A stretch of DNA of 64,000 nt from Palsa-506 sp963836355 (lineage in GTDB: Bacteria; Actinomycetota; Actinomycetes; Streptosporangiales; Streptosporangiaceae), in NCBI GenBank assembly GCA_963836355.1, contig CAWIJO010000001.1, forward strand, positions 62,001-126,000, written 5' to 3'. Below, in pieces: positions 8,059 to 17,170 of this stretch (the first letter of the stretch is position 1; every line of letters starts with the position of its first letter). The notes under the pieces are model-generated. The model was given only the letters and a program-made list of their open reading frames with translations, was not told the origin of the DNA and ran no database searches. The position numbers and the translations under genes are program-made.

Positions 8059-10428
8059 ATGGCCCGGTTGCGTGAAAGCAAGGAGATGCTGCTCTTCGTC
8101 TTCTCCACCGCGCTGCTACTCGCGGGCGGCGCGGCGTGGCTGCTGGCTGCCGGGACGCCTGCGAGCGTGCTGTGGATCGCCGGCACCGTGCTGGGCCTTG
8201 TCTTCTCGGTGTCCTGGACAGCCGGCGCGATCCGGCGCCGCCAGCCGAGCGTTGACGTTATCGCGGTGCTCGCCCTGGCCGGCGCCCTCGCGGTCGGCGA
8301 GCCGTTCGCCGGCGCCGTGATCACGGTGATGCTCGCCAGCGGGCAACTCCTGGATGCCCGGGCGTCCGCGCGGGCGCGGCGCGAGCTGAGCCTGCTGGTC
8401 GAGCGGGCCCCGCGCACGGCCCGGCGCCGGGTCGAGGGCGGCGTTGCCGAGGTCCCGGTGGACGACGTCGTCCCCGGTGACCGCCTGCTCGTGGGTGCGG
8501 GAGCGATCGTCCCGGTGGACGGGCGGCTCCTCAGCCCGGCCGTGCTGGACGAATCCGCTCTCACGGGGGAGTCGCGGCCGGCGGAGCGAATCGCCGGCGA
8601 GGACGTCCGCAGCGGCGTGGTCAACGCGGGGCAGCCGATCGACCTGGTCGCGACGGCGGTGGCCGCGGAGTCCACGTACGCCGGGGTGGTGCGCCTCGTC
8701 GAGCAGGCCCAGGCTTCGTCGGCGCCGTTCGTCCGCGCCGCCGACCGGTTCGCCGTTCTCTTCGTCCCGCTCACGCTCGTCCTCGCCGCAGCGGCGTGGG
8801 CGCTCAGCGCGGACCCCGTCCGGGCCGTCGCCGTGCTCGTCGTCGCGACGCCATGCCCGCTGCTGCTCGCGGCCCCGATCGCGATCATGTCCGGCCTGTC
8901 CCGCGCCGCGCACATCGGCGTCGTCATCAAGGGCGGCGGTGCCCTGGAACGCCTGGCCGCTGGGCAGATCATGCTTTTCGACAAGACCGGCACGCTGACC
9001 CAGGGGCGACCGGGGCTGGCCGACGTCGTCACGGCGGGCGGCCGGATGGACGCGGACGAGCTGCTGCGGCTCGCCGCCTCGCTCGACCAGGTCTCGGCGC
9101 ATGTCCTCGCGGGCGCCATCGTCACCGCCGCCGCCGGTCGCGGGCTTGCGCTGGAGATGCCGGCCGACGTCCGGGAAGTGCACGGCTACGGCCTGGAGGG
9201 GGCCGTGGGCATTCACCGGGTGAGGCTCGGCAAGGCCACGTGGATCGTCGGCGGCGAGCCGCCACCATGGGTGCGCCAGGTGCGTCGGCGCGCTGACCTG
9301 GACGGCTCGCTGACGGTCTTCGCCGCCGTCGACGGCGAGCCTGCTGGCGCCTTCCTCCTCGAGGACCCGATCCGGCCCGACGCGCCCCGGATGGTGCGCG
9401 CGCTGCGCGAGGCCGGGGTCACGCGTGTCGTCCTGGTCACCGGCGACCGCGCGGACATCGCGGATATGGTCGGGCGCGTCGTGGGCGTCGACATCGTGCT
9501 GGCCGACTGCGACCCCGCGGACAAGCTGGCCGCGATCGAACGCGAGTCGGCGCACGGGGCGACGATCATGGTCGGGGACGGGGTCAACGACGCTCCTGCG
9601 CTAGCGGCGGCCGGCGCCGGGGTGGCCCTCGCCGCGCGCGGGGCCACCGCGTCATCCGAGGCGGCCGACGTCGTTCTCACGGTCGACCGGGTCGACGCCC
9701 TGGCCGACGCGATCCTCATCGCGCGCCGCTCGAAGGGGATCGCCCTGCAGGCCGTCCTCATCGGCATGGGCCTGTCGCTCGTGGCGATGGCCGCCGCCGC
9801 GGCCGGGCTCCTCCAGCCGGCGGCGGGCGCGCTCCTGCAAGAGTTCATCGACGTGCTGGCGATCGGCATCGCCCTGCGGGCAGTGCTACCCGGCGCGATC
9901 CACACGATCGCGATGCCGCCCGCAGACGTCGCCACCGCGCTCCGGCTGCGGGCCGAGCACGACGCCATGCTGCCGACGGTCGAGCAGATCCGATCGGTGG
10001 CTAACGGACTGTCGACGCACGGCTGCGACCTCGCCCCGGTGCGCGCGTTGCTGGACCTGCTGGAAGGCGAACTGCTCCCGCACGAGCGGGCCGACGAGGC
10101 GCTGCTCGTCCCACTGGTGGCCCGGGCGCTCCACGGCAGGGACGCAACGGCGGCGATGAGCCGCACGCACGCGGAGATCGAGCACCAGGTCAGCCGGCTG
10201 CGGCGACTTCTCACCGGCCTCGGCAACGAGACCGTGCAGCCCGAGGACGTCATCGAACTCCGGCGCCTGCTCTACGGGCTGTACGCCGTGCTCCGGCTGC
10301 ACAACGCGCAGGAGGAGGAGGAGGCCTTCAGCCTGGTGCCGAACGGGACCGCGAACGATCAGGCGACCGCCACCGGGGCCGGAGCCACCCGGGACCGGCC
10401 CCCGGCGCGAGATCACGGAGTGACGTGA
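8059..10428 (+). CDS. P1B-type metal-transporting ATPase with C-terminal hemerythrin-like domain
   Basis: 789 residues. It has no N-terminal HMA domain. Seen in order: a DESALTGES actuator loop, the ion-binding motif TPCP (about residues 263-266), the phosphorylation site DKTGTLT (about 307), a nucleotide-binding region and GDGVNDAP (about 505). After the last helices, from about residue 620, is a hemerythrin-like four-helix domain with His/Glu positions in AEHDAML, LPHERADE, THAEIEHQ and LHNAQEEEE. TPC motifs plus a hemerythrin-like tail define the P1B-5 subgroup, described in Acidothermus. Transport of iron, nickel or cobalt has been proposed for that subgroup; the metal here is inference. 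The ATG at 8059 has only a weak GAGAG site. Confidence 0.9.
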   Translation: MARLRESKEMLLFVFSTALLLAGGAAWLLAAGTPASVLWIAGTVLGLVFSVSWTAGAIRRRQPSVDVIAVLALAGALAVGEPFAGAVITVMLASGQLLDARASARARRELSLLVERAPRTARRRVEGGVAEVPVDDVVPGDRLLVGAGAIVPVDGRLLSPAVLDESALTGESRPAERIAGEDVRSGVVNAGQPIDLVATAVAAESTYAGVVRLVEQAQASSAPFVRAADRFAVLFVPLTLVLAAAAWALSADPVRAVAVLVVATPCPLLLAAPIAIMSGLSRAAHIGVVIKGGGALERLAAGQIMLFDKTGTLTQGRPGLADVVTAGGRMDADELLRLAASLDQVSAHVLAGAIVTAAAGRGLALEMPADVREVHGYGLEGAVGIHRVRLGKATWIVGGEPPPWVRQVRRRADLDGSLTVFAAVDGEPAGAFLLEDPIRPDAPRMVRALREAGVTRVVLVTGDRADIADMVGRVVGVDIVLADCDPADKLAAIERESAHGATIMVGDGVNDAPALAAAGAGVALAARGATASSEAADVVLTVDRVDALADAILIARRSKGIALQAVLIGMGLSLVAMAAAAAGLLQPAAGALLQEFIDVLAIGIALRAVLPGAIHTIAMPPADVATALRLRAEHDAMLPTVEQIRSVANGLSTHGCDLAPVRALLDLLEGELLPHERADEALLVPLVARALHGRDATAAMSRTHAEIEHQVSRLRRLLTGLGNETVQPEDVIELRRLLYGLYAVLRLHNAQEEEEAFSLVPNGTANDQATATGAGATRDRPPARDHGVT

Positions 10429-10789
10429 GCCCCGGCACCAACCCGGGCCCCCCACCGCGCGGAGTAGACAGCGGGGGCACTGTCGCTGGCGGTGAGCCTC
10501 AGACGGACTGACGCACCCACGCCGAGCGGCCCGACCGTGACGACGCCGCGCTCGGGTTCGCTGGATTCATTCCCGCCGGAGGCGAGCAGGCTGGCCGTCT
10601 GATCGTGCGCGCCCTCCTGGTGCTCGCCCGTCACCAGACCATGGCGGCCCTGGCCAGACGCGCGGAGCGCTCGGTGCAGGGCATGCGTCCGGTACCCGGG
10701 CACAGGCTCACCGCCGGTAGAACTGAGCGAGATCACCCCCGGCGGGGGCCTGGACTCCGCAAGCGTGCACGCCGCCGGCTGCGGGCGGC

Positions 10790-11096
10790 CACAGCCGGGG
10801 ACTCCTTCGCCGTCTTCCCCCGCCCGGCGCCCTCCAGCGCCCTGGTCACCACCGGGATTTACGCACGGGCCCGGTACCCGATCTACGGCGGCTGGGTTCT
10901 TGCTGGCCTCGGCTTCGCGCTCGCGCTATCTCCCTGGGCGCTTGCGCTAACCGGCCTGCTCGCCCTCGGGCTGAACGGCAAGAGCCGGGTCGAGGAAGGT
11001 GCCCTCGCAGCCCGCTACCCCGATTACCGCGCATACCGGCAGCGGGTGCCCCGGCGCTTCTTCCCACTCCGGCGGGGACGACCCGGCCGAGAATGA
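10790..11096 (+). pseudogene. isoprenylcysteine methyltransferase-like C-terminal fragment
   Basis: From about 10790 the frame reads SFAVFPRPAPSSALVTTGIY, ARARYPIYGGWVL, two hydrophobic segments and RVEEGALAARYPDYRAYRQRVPRRFFP. This is the C-terminal half of the membrane methyltransferase (ICMT/PEMT-like) family, including the conserved E..L..RYPDY segment. The N-terminal membrane helices are missing; the upstream open frame is Arg-rich and not family-like. It is probably a relic. Confidence 0.6.
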
Positions 11097-11469
11097 GTTC
11101 TGCGCAGACCTGCACAGGTTCGCCGGCTGCGAACCCGTCGGCATCCGTACCACGGTAAACAGCCTGCACGCGGTCCAGAGCGAGACGAGTCCGGCGCAAC
11201 CGCAGCAGCCTGGAATCGCCAGTTACGGCTCTGCCGCAACTCCAGCAGGACGACAAGGCCCCGGCCGGTAGCAGACAATGCGCTACGCGGCGGGCGTGTA
11301 CCGCCGTTTCACCCTCTACGACAGCGTTCGCGATCGACAACTTCGACCTCTCGCATCAGCGGGTTACGGCGGTACGCCAGGCGCCGCCTCCCGAGGAGGC
11401 GGGCGGCAATTGACCCCGCGCGGGACTTCCGGCCCTACCGGGGACTGCCACGGTCGCCTACTGCGGTGA

Positions 11470-11573
11470 TAAGTGCTCCACCGCGGCGCAGGCTCTCGGC
11501 CGTACCGGCCAGCGGGTACGTCCGGTCGAGGACTGGTGTGAGCTTCCCGGCCTCGATGAGCCCGGTGAGGGGT
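11470..11573 (-). pseudogene. zinc-type dehydrogenase C-terminal relic
   Basis: The minus strand reads LTGLIEAGKLTPVLDRTYPL followed by AGTAESLR, the characteristic C-terminal segment of MDR (quinone oxidoreductase-like) enzymes. Only about 35 residues survive. The intact MDR gene downstream lies on the other strand, so this is a separate fragment. Confidence 0.55.
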
Positions 11574-11815
11574 GGCTAGTTGCTCCGCTTTGTTCGCGCG
11601 GGAGCAACCGGAGCCGCTCTCGGACAAGGCCGTGGAACTGCGGGCAGTAGCCCGTCTGCTCGCCGGCGACCCCGCATGCGCATCAGCCGAACTGGGCTCC
11701 GCAGCGGCGACACTCAACTCCACAAGGTCCGGGTTCGACTGCTGACCCAACGTGCCAACCCGTGAGACCCGAGAAGAGGGATAGTGACATGAACGCAACG
11801 CCAAGGAGGACGCCC

Positions 11816-12784
11816 ATGAAGGCGATCACCCAGGACAGGTATGGATCGGCCGATGTGCTGCGGCTCCGCGACATCGAAGAGCCGACGCCAGGTGACCACG
11901 AAGTACTCGTCAGAGTGCAGGCAGCAGGAATCGCGCGCGGCGTGCTCCATGTCATGACCGGGGAGCCCTACCTCATGCGTCTCGTGGGCTTCGGGTTGCT
12001 CAAACCGAAGAACCCCGTCCCGGGCCAGGACGTCGCCGGGACCGTCACCGCCACCGGCGACGGGGTCACCCGGTTCGCAGTCGGTGATGAGGTCTTCGGC
12101 ATCGCCAAGGGCTCATTCGCCGAGTACGCCGTTGCCCGCGAGGACAAGCTCAGCCACAAGCCGGAGAACCTCTCGTTCGAACACGCAGCCGCCATGCCCA
12201 TCTCCGGGCTGACCGCCCTGCGCGCATTGGATGCGGCCGGCGTCACGGGTGGGTCGAACGTGCTCATCGTGGGTGCGTCGGGGGGTGTAGGGACCTACGC
12301 CGTGCAGATCGGCGTCGCGATGGGTGCGACTGTCACCGGCGTAGCCAGCGGCTCCAAGGCTGACCTGGTCACCGCACTTGGTGCCCAACACGTCATCGAC
12401 TACACCCGAGACGACTTCGCCGCCGGCTCGCACAGGTACGACGCGGTCGTGGACATCGGCGGCATGACATCGGTGTCGCGCCTGCGCAGGACCCTTCAGC
12501 CGAAGGGGACTCTCGTCATCGTCGGCGGCGAGAGCGGCGGCAAGTGGAGCCCCGGCATGGGTCGCCAGCTGAAGGCCGCTGCCATGTCACCGATCGTTTC
12601 GCAACGGTTGACGTCGATCCTGAACAAGGAGCACTACTCCGGGCTCGATCGTCTCGCGAAGCTCGCCGCCACTGGAGACGTGACACCCTGCATCGAACGG
12701 TCGTACTCCCTCGCCGAGGTCCCCGACGCGGTCCGCCAACTCGAGGCAGGCAAGGTCCGCGGCCAGATCGTCATCACCCCCTGA
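11816..12784 (+). CDS. NAD(P)-dependent MDR oxidoreductase
   Basis: 322 residues of the medium-chain dehydrogenase/reductase superfamily, quinone-oxidoreductase-like branch. The N-terminal GroES-like domain begins MKAITQDRYGSADVLRLRDI. The Rossmann fold shows VLIVGASGGVGTYAVQIG (about residues 143-160), and the C-terminus is YSLAEVPDAVRQLEAGKVRG. The Cys-based structural zinc site is absent, as in zinc-independent members. The ATG at 11816 follows a perfect AAGGAGG; an in-frame ATG at 11789 is less well placed. It likely reduces quinones or reactive carbonyls; the substrate cannot be told. Confidence 0.9.
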   Translation: MKAITQDRYGSADVLRLRDIEEPTPGDHEVLVRVQAAGIARGVLHVMTGEPYLMRLVGFGLLKPKNPVPGQDVAGTVTATGDGVTRFAVGDEVFGIAKGSFAEYAVAREDKLSHKPENLSFEHAAAMPISGLTALRALDAAGVTGGSNVLIVGASGGVGTYAVQIGVAMGATVTGVASGSKADLVTALGAQHVIDYTRDDFAAGSHRYDAVVDIGGMTSVSRLRRTLQPKGTLVIVGGESGGKWSPGMGRQLKAAAMSPIVSQRLTSILNKEHYSGLDRLAKLAATGDVTPCIERSYSLAEVPDAVRQLEAGKVRGQIVITP

Positions 12785-13012
12785 GCCAAGACCACCGACG
12801 AACCAACCCCCTGCGCCCGACCCAACAGACCAAGGAAGCCAGATGACCAGCTGCGACGTCATCCTGGCCATCCTGCGCACCCGCCACCTCCCCGGGCAGC
12901 GGCAGGTAGTCCTCGATCGACTGCTGGGCCAGCACCGAGCTGGTCGCCGCGATCCGCCCCGCCGACCGGCGCCCAGGCCACTTTCTCCGGCCCGCGACCG
13001 GCCGGCGTCCGG

Positions 13013-13423
13013 CTAGCCTCCAGCCCGGCGTCCCGCGGCAGCTGCCCGGGCTGGCTGGCCTGCGACGGGGAAGGCTGGCCGGCGGATTCGGTAATAACCG
13101 GCCTCGGAGACCTGGACTGTCAGATCGGCCCGGCTCTCCAGCCGCTTCAACCCATCGTCTAAGCGCGAGGCAAGGAGATCACGGGCTTCCCAGTCGCGGC
13201 ACCTGAGCCATACGTGATGCCCGATCGCGTTCTTCATCCGGCGGCGCCCGAACTCCTTATCAGTGCTAACGACAGCTGCTTGATGATCACACGCCCAGAC
13301 CCTCAGGAGATCATCGCCCGCCGCTGCCAGCCCGACCTCGCTGGCCGACCAGCACTCATGCCTGCGGCGCCGCAGCATCCTGCCCACCGCAGCGTCCACG
13401 TCATAATCAATGAGGAAGCGCAA
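13013..13423 (-). CDS. DUF5615 PIN-like toxin
   Basis: 136 residues. It begins (M)RFLIDYDVDAAVGRMLRRR, then VGLAAAGDDLLRVWACDHQAAVVSTDKEFG. This is the DUF5615 pattern: a PIN-like fold with acidic residues at D6, D8/D10 and the TDKEF Asp that would bind metal for RNA cleavage. It starts with TTG, directly adjoining the TAG stop of the upstream antitoxin gene. The C-terminus is Ala/Arg-rich and probably unstructured. Toxicity is inferred from the family pairing. Confidence 0.75.
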   Translation of the reverse strand: MRFLIDYDVDAAVGRMLRRRRHECWSASEVGLAAAGDDLLRVWACDHQAAVVSTDKEFGRRRMKNAIGHHVWLRCRDWEARDLLASRLDDGLKRLESRADLTVQVSEAGYYRIRRPAFPVAGQPARAAAAGRRAGG

Positions 13424-14062
13424 CTACCCGGCCACGGCCAGCAGCCGGCGCGCTTCGTCGATGGGCGCGGCACTCAGATCCGGAAAAGCCTGCAGAATCG
13501 CGTCAGCCTCAAACCCATGCTGCAGGTAGTCCTGCACGGTCGAGACCCGGACACGAGTTCCTGCGAAGACCGGCGCGCTGGCATGCACGCCGCGATGCCG
13601 GACCACGTGGCCAGCATCCGCGGCGGGACGTTTCGCCGCCCTGTCGATACGCGACCGCAGCGGATCCAGGCGGATGGTCTCGACCAGGACGATCTGGTCC
13701 GGCCGCAGGTCACCTTCCCACGATCCATCTGGATGCTGAAAATAGATCTCCCGGCCGAGGGTGGCGAACTTGAGCTCGCGAAGCGGGGCCGCGTACCCGC
13801 GCGAGTGCAGATGCTCGGCCACTCGCCTGATGTGTTGCAGGGACATGCCCCGGTCGACGCGTAGCGCGCCAACCACCAGCAGCGAGAGCAGATCCTGGTA
13901 GCTGCAAAGCCGGACAGTAGTGCGGCTGCCGAGCTGCCGTTTGATCGACGGCACTACCAGACCCTGCTCTTCCCAGTAGCGCAGCCGCCTGCGGGAAATT
14001 CCGGCCAGGCTCATCGCACGGATGTCGGAGAACGCGAGCAGGTCCTCGGTGGCTACTGCCAT
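13424..14062 (-). CDS. MerR-type HTH / DUF433 antitoxin
   Basis: 212 residues. An N-terminal MerR-like winged helix (LLAFSDIRAMSLAGISRRRLRYWEEQGLVVPS) is followed by a helical linker and a C-terminal DUF433 domain (HASAPVFAGTRVRVSTVQDYL...GFEADAILQAFPDLSAAPIDEA). DUF433 proteins are antitoxins of DUF5615/PIN-like toxins, and the toxin gene follows with no gap. The MerR domain probably autoregulates the pair. The ATG at 14062 is chosen because the residues before it do not belong to the family. Confidence 0.8.
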   Translation of the reverse strand: MAVATEDLLAFSDIRAMSLAGISRRRLRYWEEQGLVVPSIKRQLGSRTTVRLCSYQDLLSLLVVGALRVDRGMSLQHIRRVAEHLHSRGYAAPLRELKFATLGREIYFQHPDGSWEGDLRPDQIVLVETIRLDPLRSRIDRAAKRPAADAGHVVRHRGVHASAPVFAGTRVRVSTVQDYLQHGFEADAILQAFPDLSAAPIDEARRLLAVAG

Positions 14063-14107
14063 CGTCTGCACGACGCTCAGTCCAGCGCGAAGGGGCCGGG
14101 CTGGCAA

Positions 14108-14434
14108 GGCTTGCGGCTGTCCGTCATTTGCATGGCGCTAAGCGGGCGGCATGGCCAGGGAACGGCTGTCCCTGCAAGATCTCATCTGGAACCCGCCAGC
14201 GCAGCGGGTTCGCCGTGCGCCAACGGGAGGTGACCAGTATCAGGAGAACCTTGCCCTGACACCGCTGATGAGCGCTGTGCTATTGGCGCCCACGTTCGGT
14301 GTAGGAGAGCTCGCATCCTCGCACCTCAAATGTTCGCGGCTATTCAGAAGGGCCCGACCGCGGGCATCCCGGCCATTCCCCAAGTAAACGGCGGAGTCAC
14401 TGTCTCTGGCGAATGCCTTCGTGATGCGCCCAGA
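14108..14434. other. no recognisable gene
   Basis: Intergenic stretch between the antitoxin start and the CDF stop; these are two leftward genes, so promoter elements for the antitoxin must lie near its right-hand side. I see no coding pattern. Confidence 0.4.
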
Positions 14435-15073
14435 TCAGCTAGTACTGTCCGCCGTTGCTGATCGGAGCCGGCTGAGAACCTTCGAGATCAGCCTGATGGC
14501 GTGATATGCGACGACGACGGCAATGGCCAGCGCCACCGCGGGGTCGAGCCAGTACCAGCCTCCGGTGGCCAAGATGACTCCGCCGGCCGCGGCCGCGCCC
14601 GCTGCCGCGGCGGCATCGGCGACGGTGTCGAGCAGCACCGCCGCGACAGAGGCGTCCCGCTCAGCAAACTCGCCCTGGCCGTCATCGTCGTCTCCGCCGA
14701 GGACGAGCGCACCGGCACCCATCACCAGCGCGGCGACGCCGCTCACCACCAGCACCGGCAGGCCGTCCACCTGCGTCGTACCGGTGACGAGCCGGTCCAC
14801 TGCCGCGCCGGCGACCAGCAGTTCGAGCACGAGCAGCCACCCAGCGTTGATCAGTGCGGCGACGCTCGTAGCGTGCGGGCGGCCGCGGCCCGCCGGGCGC
14901 GCTGACAGCCGGATCGCCAGCAAGGCCACGCCCACGCCAGCGGCATCGAGGAGATAGTCACTGCCTGCCGCGAGCACCGCAAGCGAATGAGCCGTCATGC
15001 CCACCGCTACCAGAGCGCCAACGAGCAGGAGGTTGAGTACCAGGACCACGGCCAGGCGCTGGGTTCGGGCCAC
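14435..15073 (-). CDS. short cation diffusion facilitator (CDF) transporter
   Basis: 212 residues with six predicted membrane helices. Helix 2 carries SDYLLDAAG and helix 5 carries DTVADAAAAAG, the paired Asp motifs (x3 spacing) that form the metal site in CDF exporters. An acidic GDDDDGQGEFAERD loop lies between helices 4 and 5 where CDF proteins usually have a His-rich loop. The protein ends right after helix 6 and lacks the cytoplasmic C-terminal domain, a known short form. Metal export is inferred. Confidence 0.75.
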   Translation of the reverse strand: MARTQRLAVVLVLNLLLVGALVAVGMTAHSLAVLAAGSDYLLDAAGVGVALLAIRLSARPAGRGRPHATSVAALINAGWLLVLELLVAGAAVDRLVTGTTQVDGLPVLVVSGVAALVMGAGALVLGGDDDDGQGEFAERDASVAAVLLDTVADAAAAAGAAAAGGVILATGGWYWLDPAVALAIAVVVAYHAIRLISKVLSRLRSATADSTS

Positions 15074-15662
15074 GAGTGGCGATCCTATGCGCTGGTAGCA
15101 CCGGCGGCGGTCGCGTCACCAGTCGCAAGGCCAGGATGTCCGGCTGCAAACGGGAAGCTTGCCATCTTCGCGGGTTCGACACCGGCTAGCAGAAGGCCCA
15201 TCGCCGGTCCGGTCGTGCCCGCGCAGTGGCCAGTGGGGGCGCATGCCCGTGAGCATTTCGGTCTCTGCTGCCAGGCGACCCGCTGACTCCGCAAGCAACA
15301 GGACCCGGCCAGTCATGGAACGTTCCGGGAGAGTGCGTTGCCAGTAAGCACGGACAGAAATTCGCCCCCCGCGCCGCTCCCGGGCCTGCAGGACGCGCCG
15401 CACCTTGCAGGCTGTCCCATCTGGTCGCGATACGAGGCGCTCAGCCGCCCGCCGCCCGCCTGAGCGCCCACCGAAGACCCGCTATTGGCCACCCATGCCT
15501 GTTCAACGAACACGACGGCACCCGCATCCGGCATGCCATCCAGAGCCAGTCCGTGAGGCTGAGTGCCAACCCACCCTGTCCGCCGCGACGGTCAAATGAC
15601 GGTCAAGGGATCTTGGAACGCTCTAGATGATCTTAGAACAAGGCTTTGAGCTGGGAAAACGA
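15074..15662. other. att-like region without a gene
   Basis: No convincing gene. At 15587-15595 and 15598-15606 the sequence GACGGTCAA is repeated with an 11-base period, about 60 bases before a tRNA-Ala 3' fragment. About 200 bases around these repeats resemble the region before the second IS110 copy (20960-21157) at roughly 85 percent identity by eye. Confidence 0.5.
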
Positions 15663-15663
15663 G

Positions 15664-15696
15664 TGGAGCTATGGGGATTCGAACCCCAGACCTCTG
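15664..15696 (-). pseudogene. tRNA-Ala 3'-end fragment (copy 1)
   Basis: On the minus strand this reads as the end of a tRNA: variable-loop AGGTC, a perfect T-arm (TGGGG, TTCGAAT, CCCCA) and acceptor strand TAGCTCC followed by A. T70 (the G3:U70 identity pair) and A73 point to tRNA-Ala. No D-arm or anticodon arm follows, so it is a fragment, as expected of an attachment-site core left by a tRNA-targeting integrative element. Confidence 0.65.
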
Positions 15697-15793
15697 ACCG
15701 GAAAATAACGGCCTGACCGGAAAATAACGGCCTCAGCCACGGCGCGGCAGCGAACCCTGGCCGGTGACTGGCGGAAGATCTGAGCAGCCGGGG

Positions 15794-17170
15794 TCAGGCG
15801 GCCTGGGCGAGGGTGACGGTGTAGCCCAGTGCCTCCAGCTGTCGGACGTGGCTGCGGGTCTTGCGGTTCTTGTCGATGCGGCTGGCGTAGTAGCCGGCGC
15901 CCAGCTCGCGGAAACGGGCGGCTGGGTCGGCGAGCAGGTGCCACACGATGACCAGGATGGAGCGGGCGACGGCGACCAGGGCCCGCAGCTTGCCGCGCCG
16001 CCGGGCGATGCGCCGGTAGCGCTCGCCGAGGAAGGTGTCGGTCCGGCCGGCCGCGGCGGCGGCCTCGCCCAGGACGCCCTTGAGATAGGGGTTTCCCTTG
16101 CCGGTGCGCCCGGACTGGTTCCTGGCCCCGGACTGGATGGTCCGCGGAGATAGCTTCGCCCAGGACACCAGGTGCCCGGGAGTGGGGAAGACGCCCATGT
16201 TCAGGCCTATCTCGGCGATGATCACCTGGGCGGCCGGAGCGCCGATGCCGGTGACCTCGTCCAGGCGGTCGACCGCGGGCAGCACCGGCGCGCCCGGGCC
16301 CAGGCCCGCGCCCGGGCCGGTGACACCATCGGCGTCCACGCCCCACGCCCCACGCATCGCCGCGATCAGCTCCCCGGCACGGCTGGTGATCTTGTCGATG
16401 TGCGTGGTGAGGCTGTCGATCTGGTCCAGCAGTACCCGGGCCAGCTCGCCGTGGTGGTCATCGAACCGGCCGTTGAGCGCCTCAACGAGGCGATCGTGCT
16501 TGGCCCGCATCTTCCCGCGGGCCAGCCCGGCGAGGACCTCCGGGTCGCGCTCCCCCGCGATCAGCGCCTCCAGCATGTCCCGGACCGACTTGGAGCCGGT
16601 CTTGCTGGCCACCGCCGTGACCTTAATCAGGGCATCCTCGAGCAGCTTCTCCAGCCTCGACCAGTGCCGGGTCCGCTCCCGGGTCAGGTCAGTCCGCAGC
16701 CGCGTGTAATCCCGCAGCCGGCGGATCTCCGCGGGCGGCACGAAGCTGGGCCGCAGCATCCCCCGCTCCGTCAGCTTCGCCTGCCACACGCAATCCAGCT
16801 TGTCGCTCTTCGGGCGCCCCGGGACGTTCGCCACGTCCCGCGAGTTGACCAGCTGCACGTCCAGCCCGGCCGCCTCCAGCAGGTAAAACCAGATCCGCCA
16901 GTAATCCGACGTCGACTCCAGGGTGACCTTCGCGATCCGCTCGGCCGCCAGGTGATCAGCCAGCTCCATCACCGAGCCGGTGTCCGCGTCCACCTCCCAC
17001 ACCCTGGTCTGCCGCCTCCCCGGCCTGGCCGGATGCGGCACCCGGGTGCACACCATCCCGGTCGCCTTGGCCACGTCCACCGCGGCCACCCGCTCCAGGA
17101 CCTGCTCGTACTCCGCATCCTCGATCTCCTGCGGCACCATCATCGCCAGCACCTCTCGCCTCGCCATCAA
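15794..17170 (-). CDS. IS110-family transposase (copy 1)
   Basis: 458 residues. The N-terminal RuvC-like DEDD domain shows AAVDVAKATG (Asp 32), VTLESTSDYW (Glu near 84) and PKSDKLDC (two Asp near 121-126). A coiled helical middle follows, then the Tnp_20 domain with VTGIGAPAAQVIIAEIG and GNPYLKGVLGEAA. It differs from copy 2 by only a few residues (Glu/Gly near 150, Asn/Asp near 235, Gly/Ser near 430). IS110 recombinases use a bridge RNA encoded in the element's non-coding end to choose target and donor. Confidence 0.9.
   Translation of the reverse strand: MMARREVLAMMVPQEIEDAEYEQVLERVAAVDVAKATGMVCTRVPHPARPGRRQTRVWEVDADTGSVMELADHLAAERIAKVTLESTSDYWRIWFYLLEAAGLDVQLVNSRDVANVPGRPKSDKLDCVWQAKLTERGMLRPSFVPPAEIRRLRDYTRLRTDLTRERTRHWSRLEKLLEDALIKVTAVASKTGSKSVRDMLEALIAGERDPEVLAGLARGKMRAKHDRLVEALNGRFDDHHGELARVLLDQIDSLTTHIDKITSRAGELIAAMRGAWGVDADGVTGPGAGLGPGAPVLPAVDRLDEVTGIGAPAAQVIIAEIGLNMGVFPTPGHLVSWAKLSPRTIQSGARNQSGRTGKGNPYLKGVLGEAAAAAGRTDTFLGERYRRIARRRGKLRALVAVARSILVIVWHLLADPAARFRELGAGYYASRIDKNRKTRSHVRQLEALGYTVTLAQAA

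Noticed and set aside
15116..15403. Small minus-strand gene near 15.3 kb
   Set aside because: No ribosome site and no recognisable protein pattern; region is better explained as att-like DNA.
15664..15696. Complete tRNA-Ala gene
   Set aside because: Only the T-arm and acceptor 3' strand are present; no anticodon arm or 5' half is found next to it.
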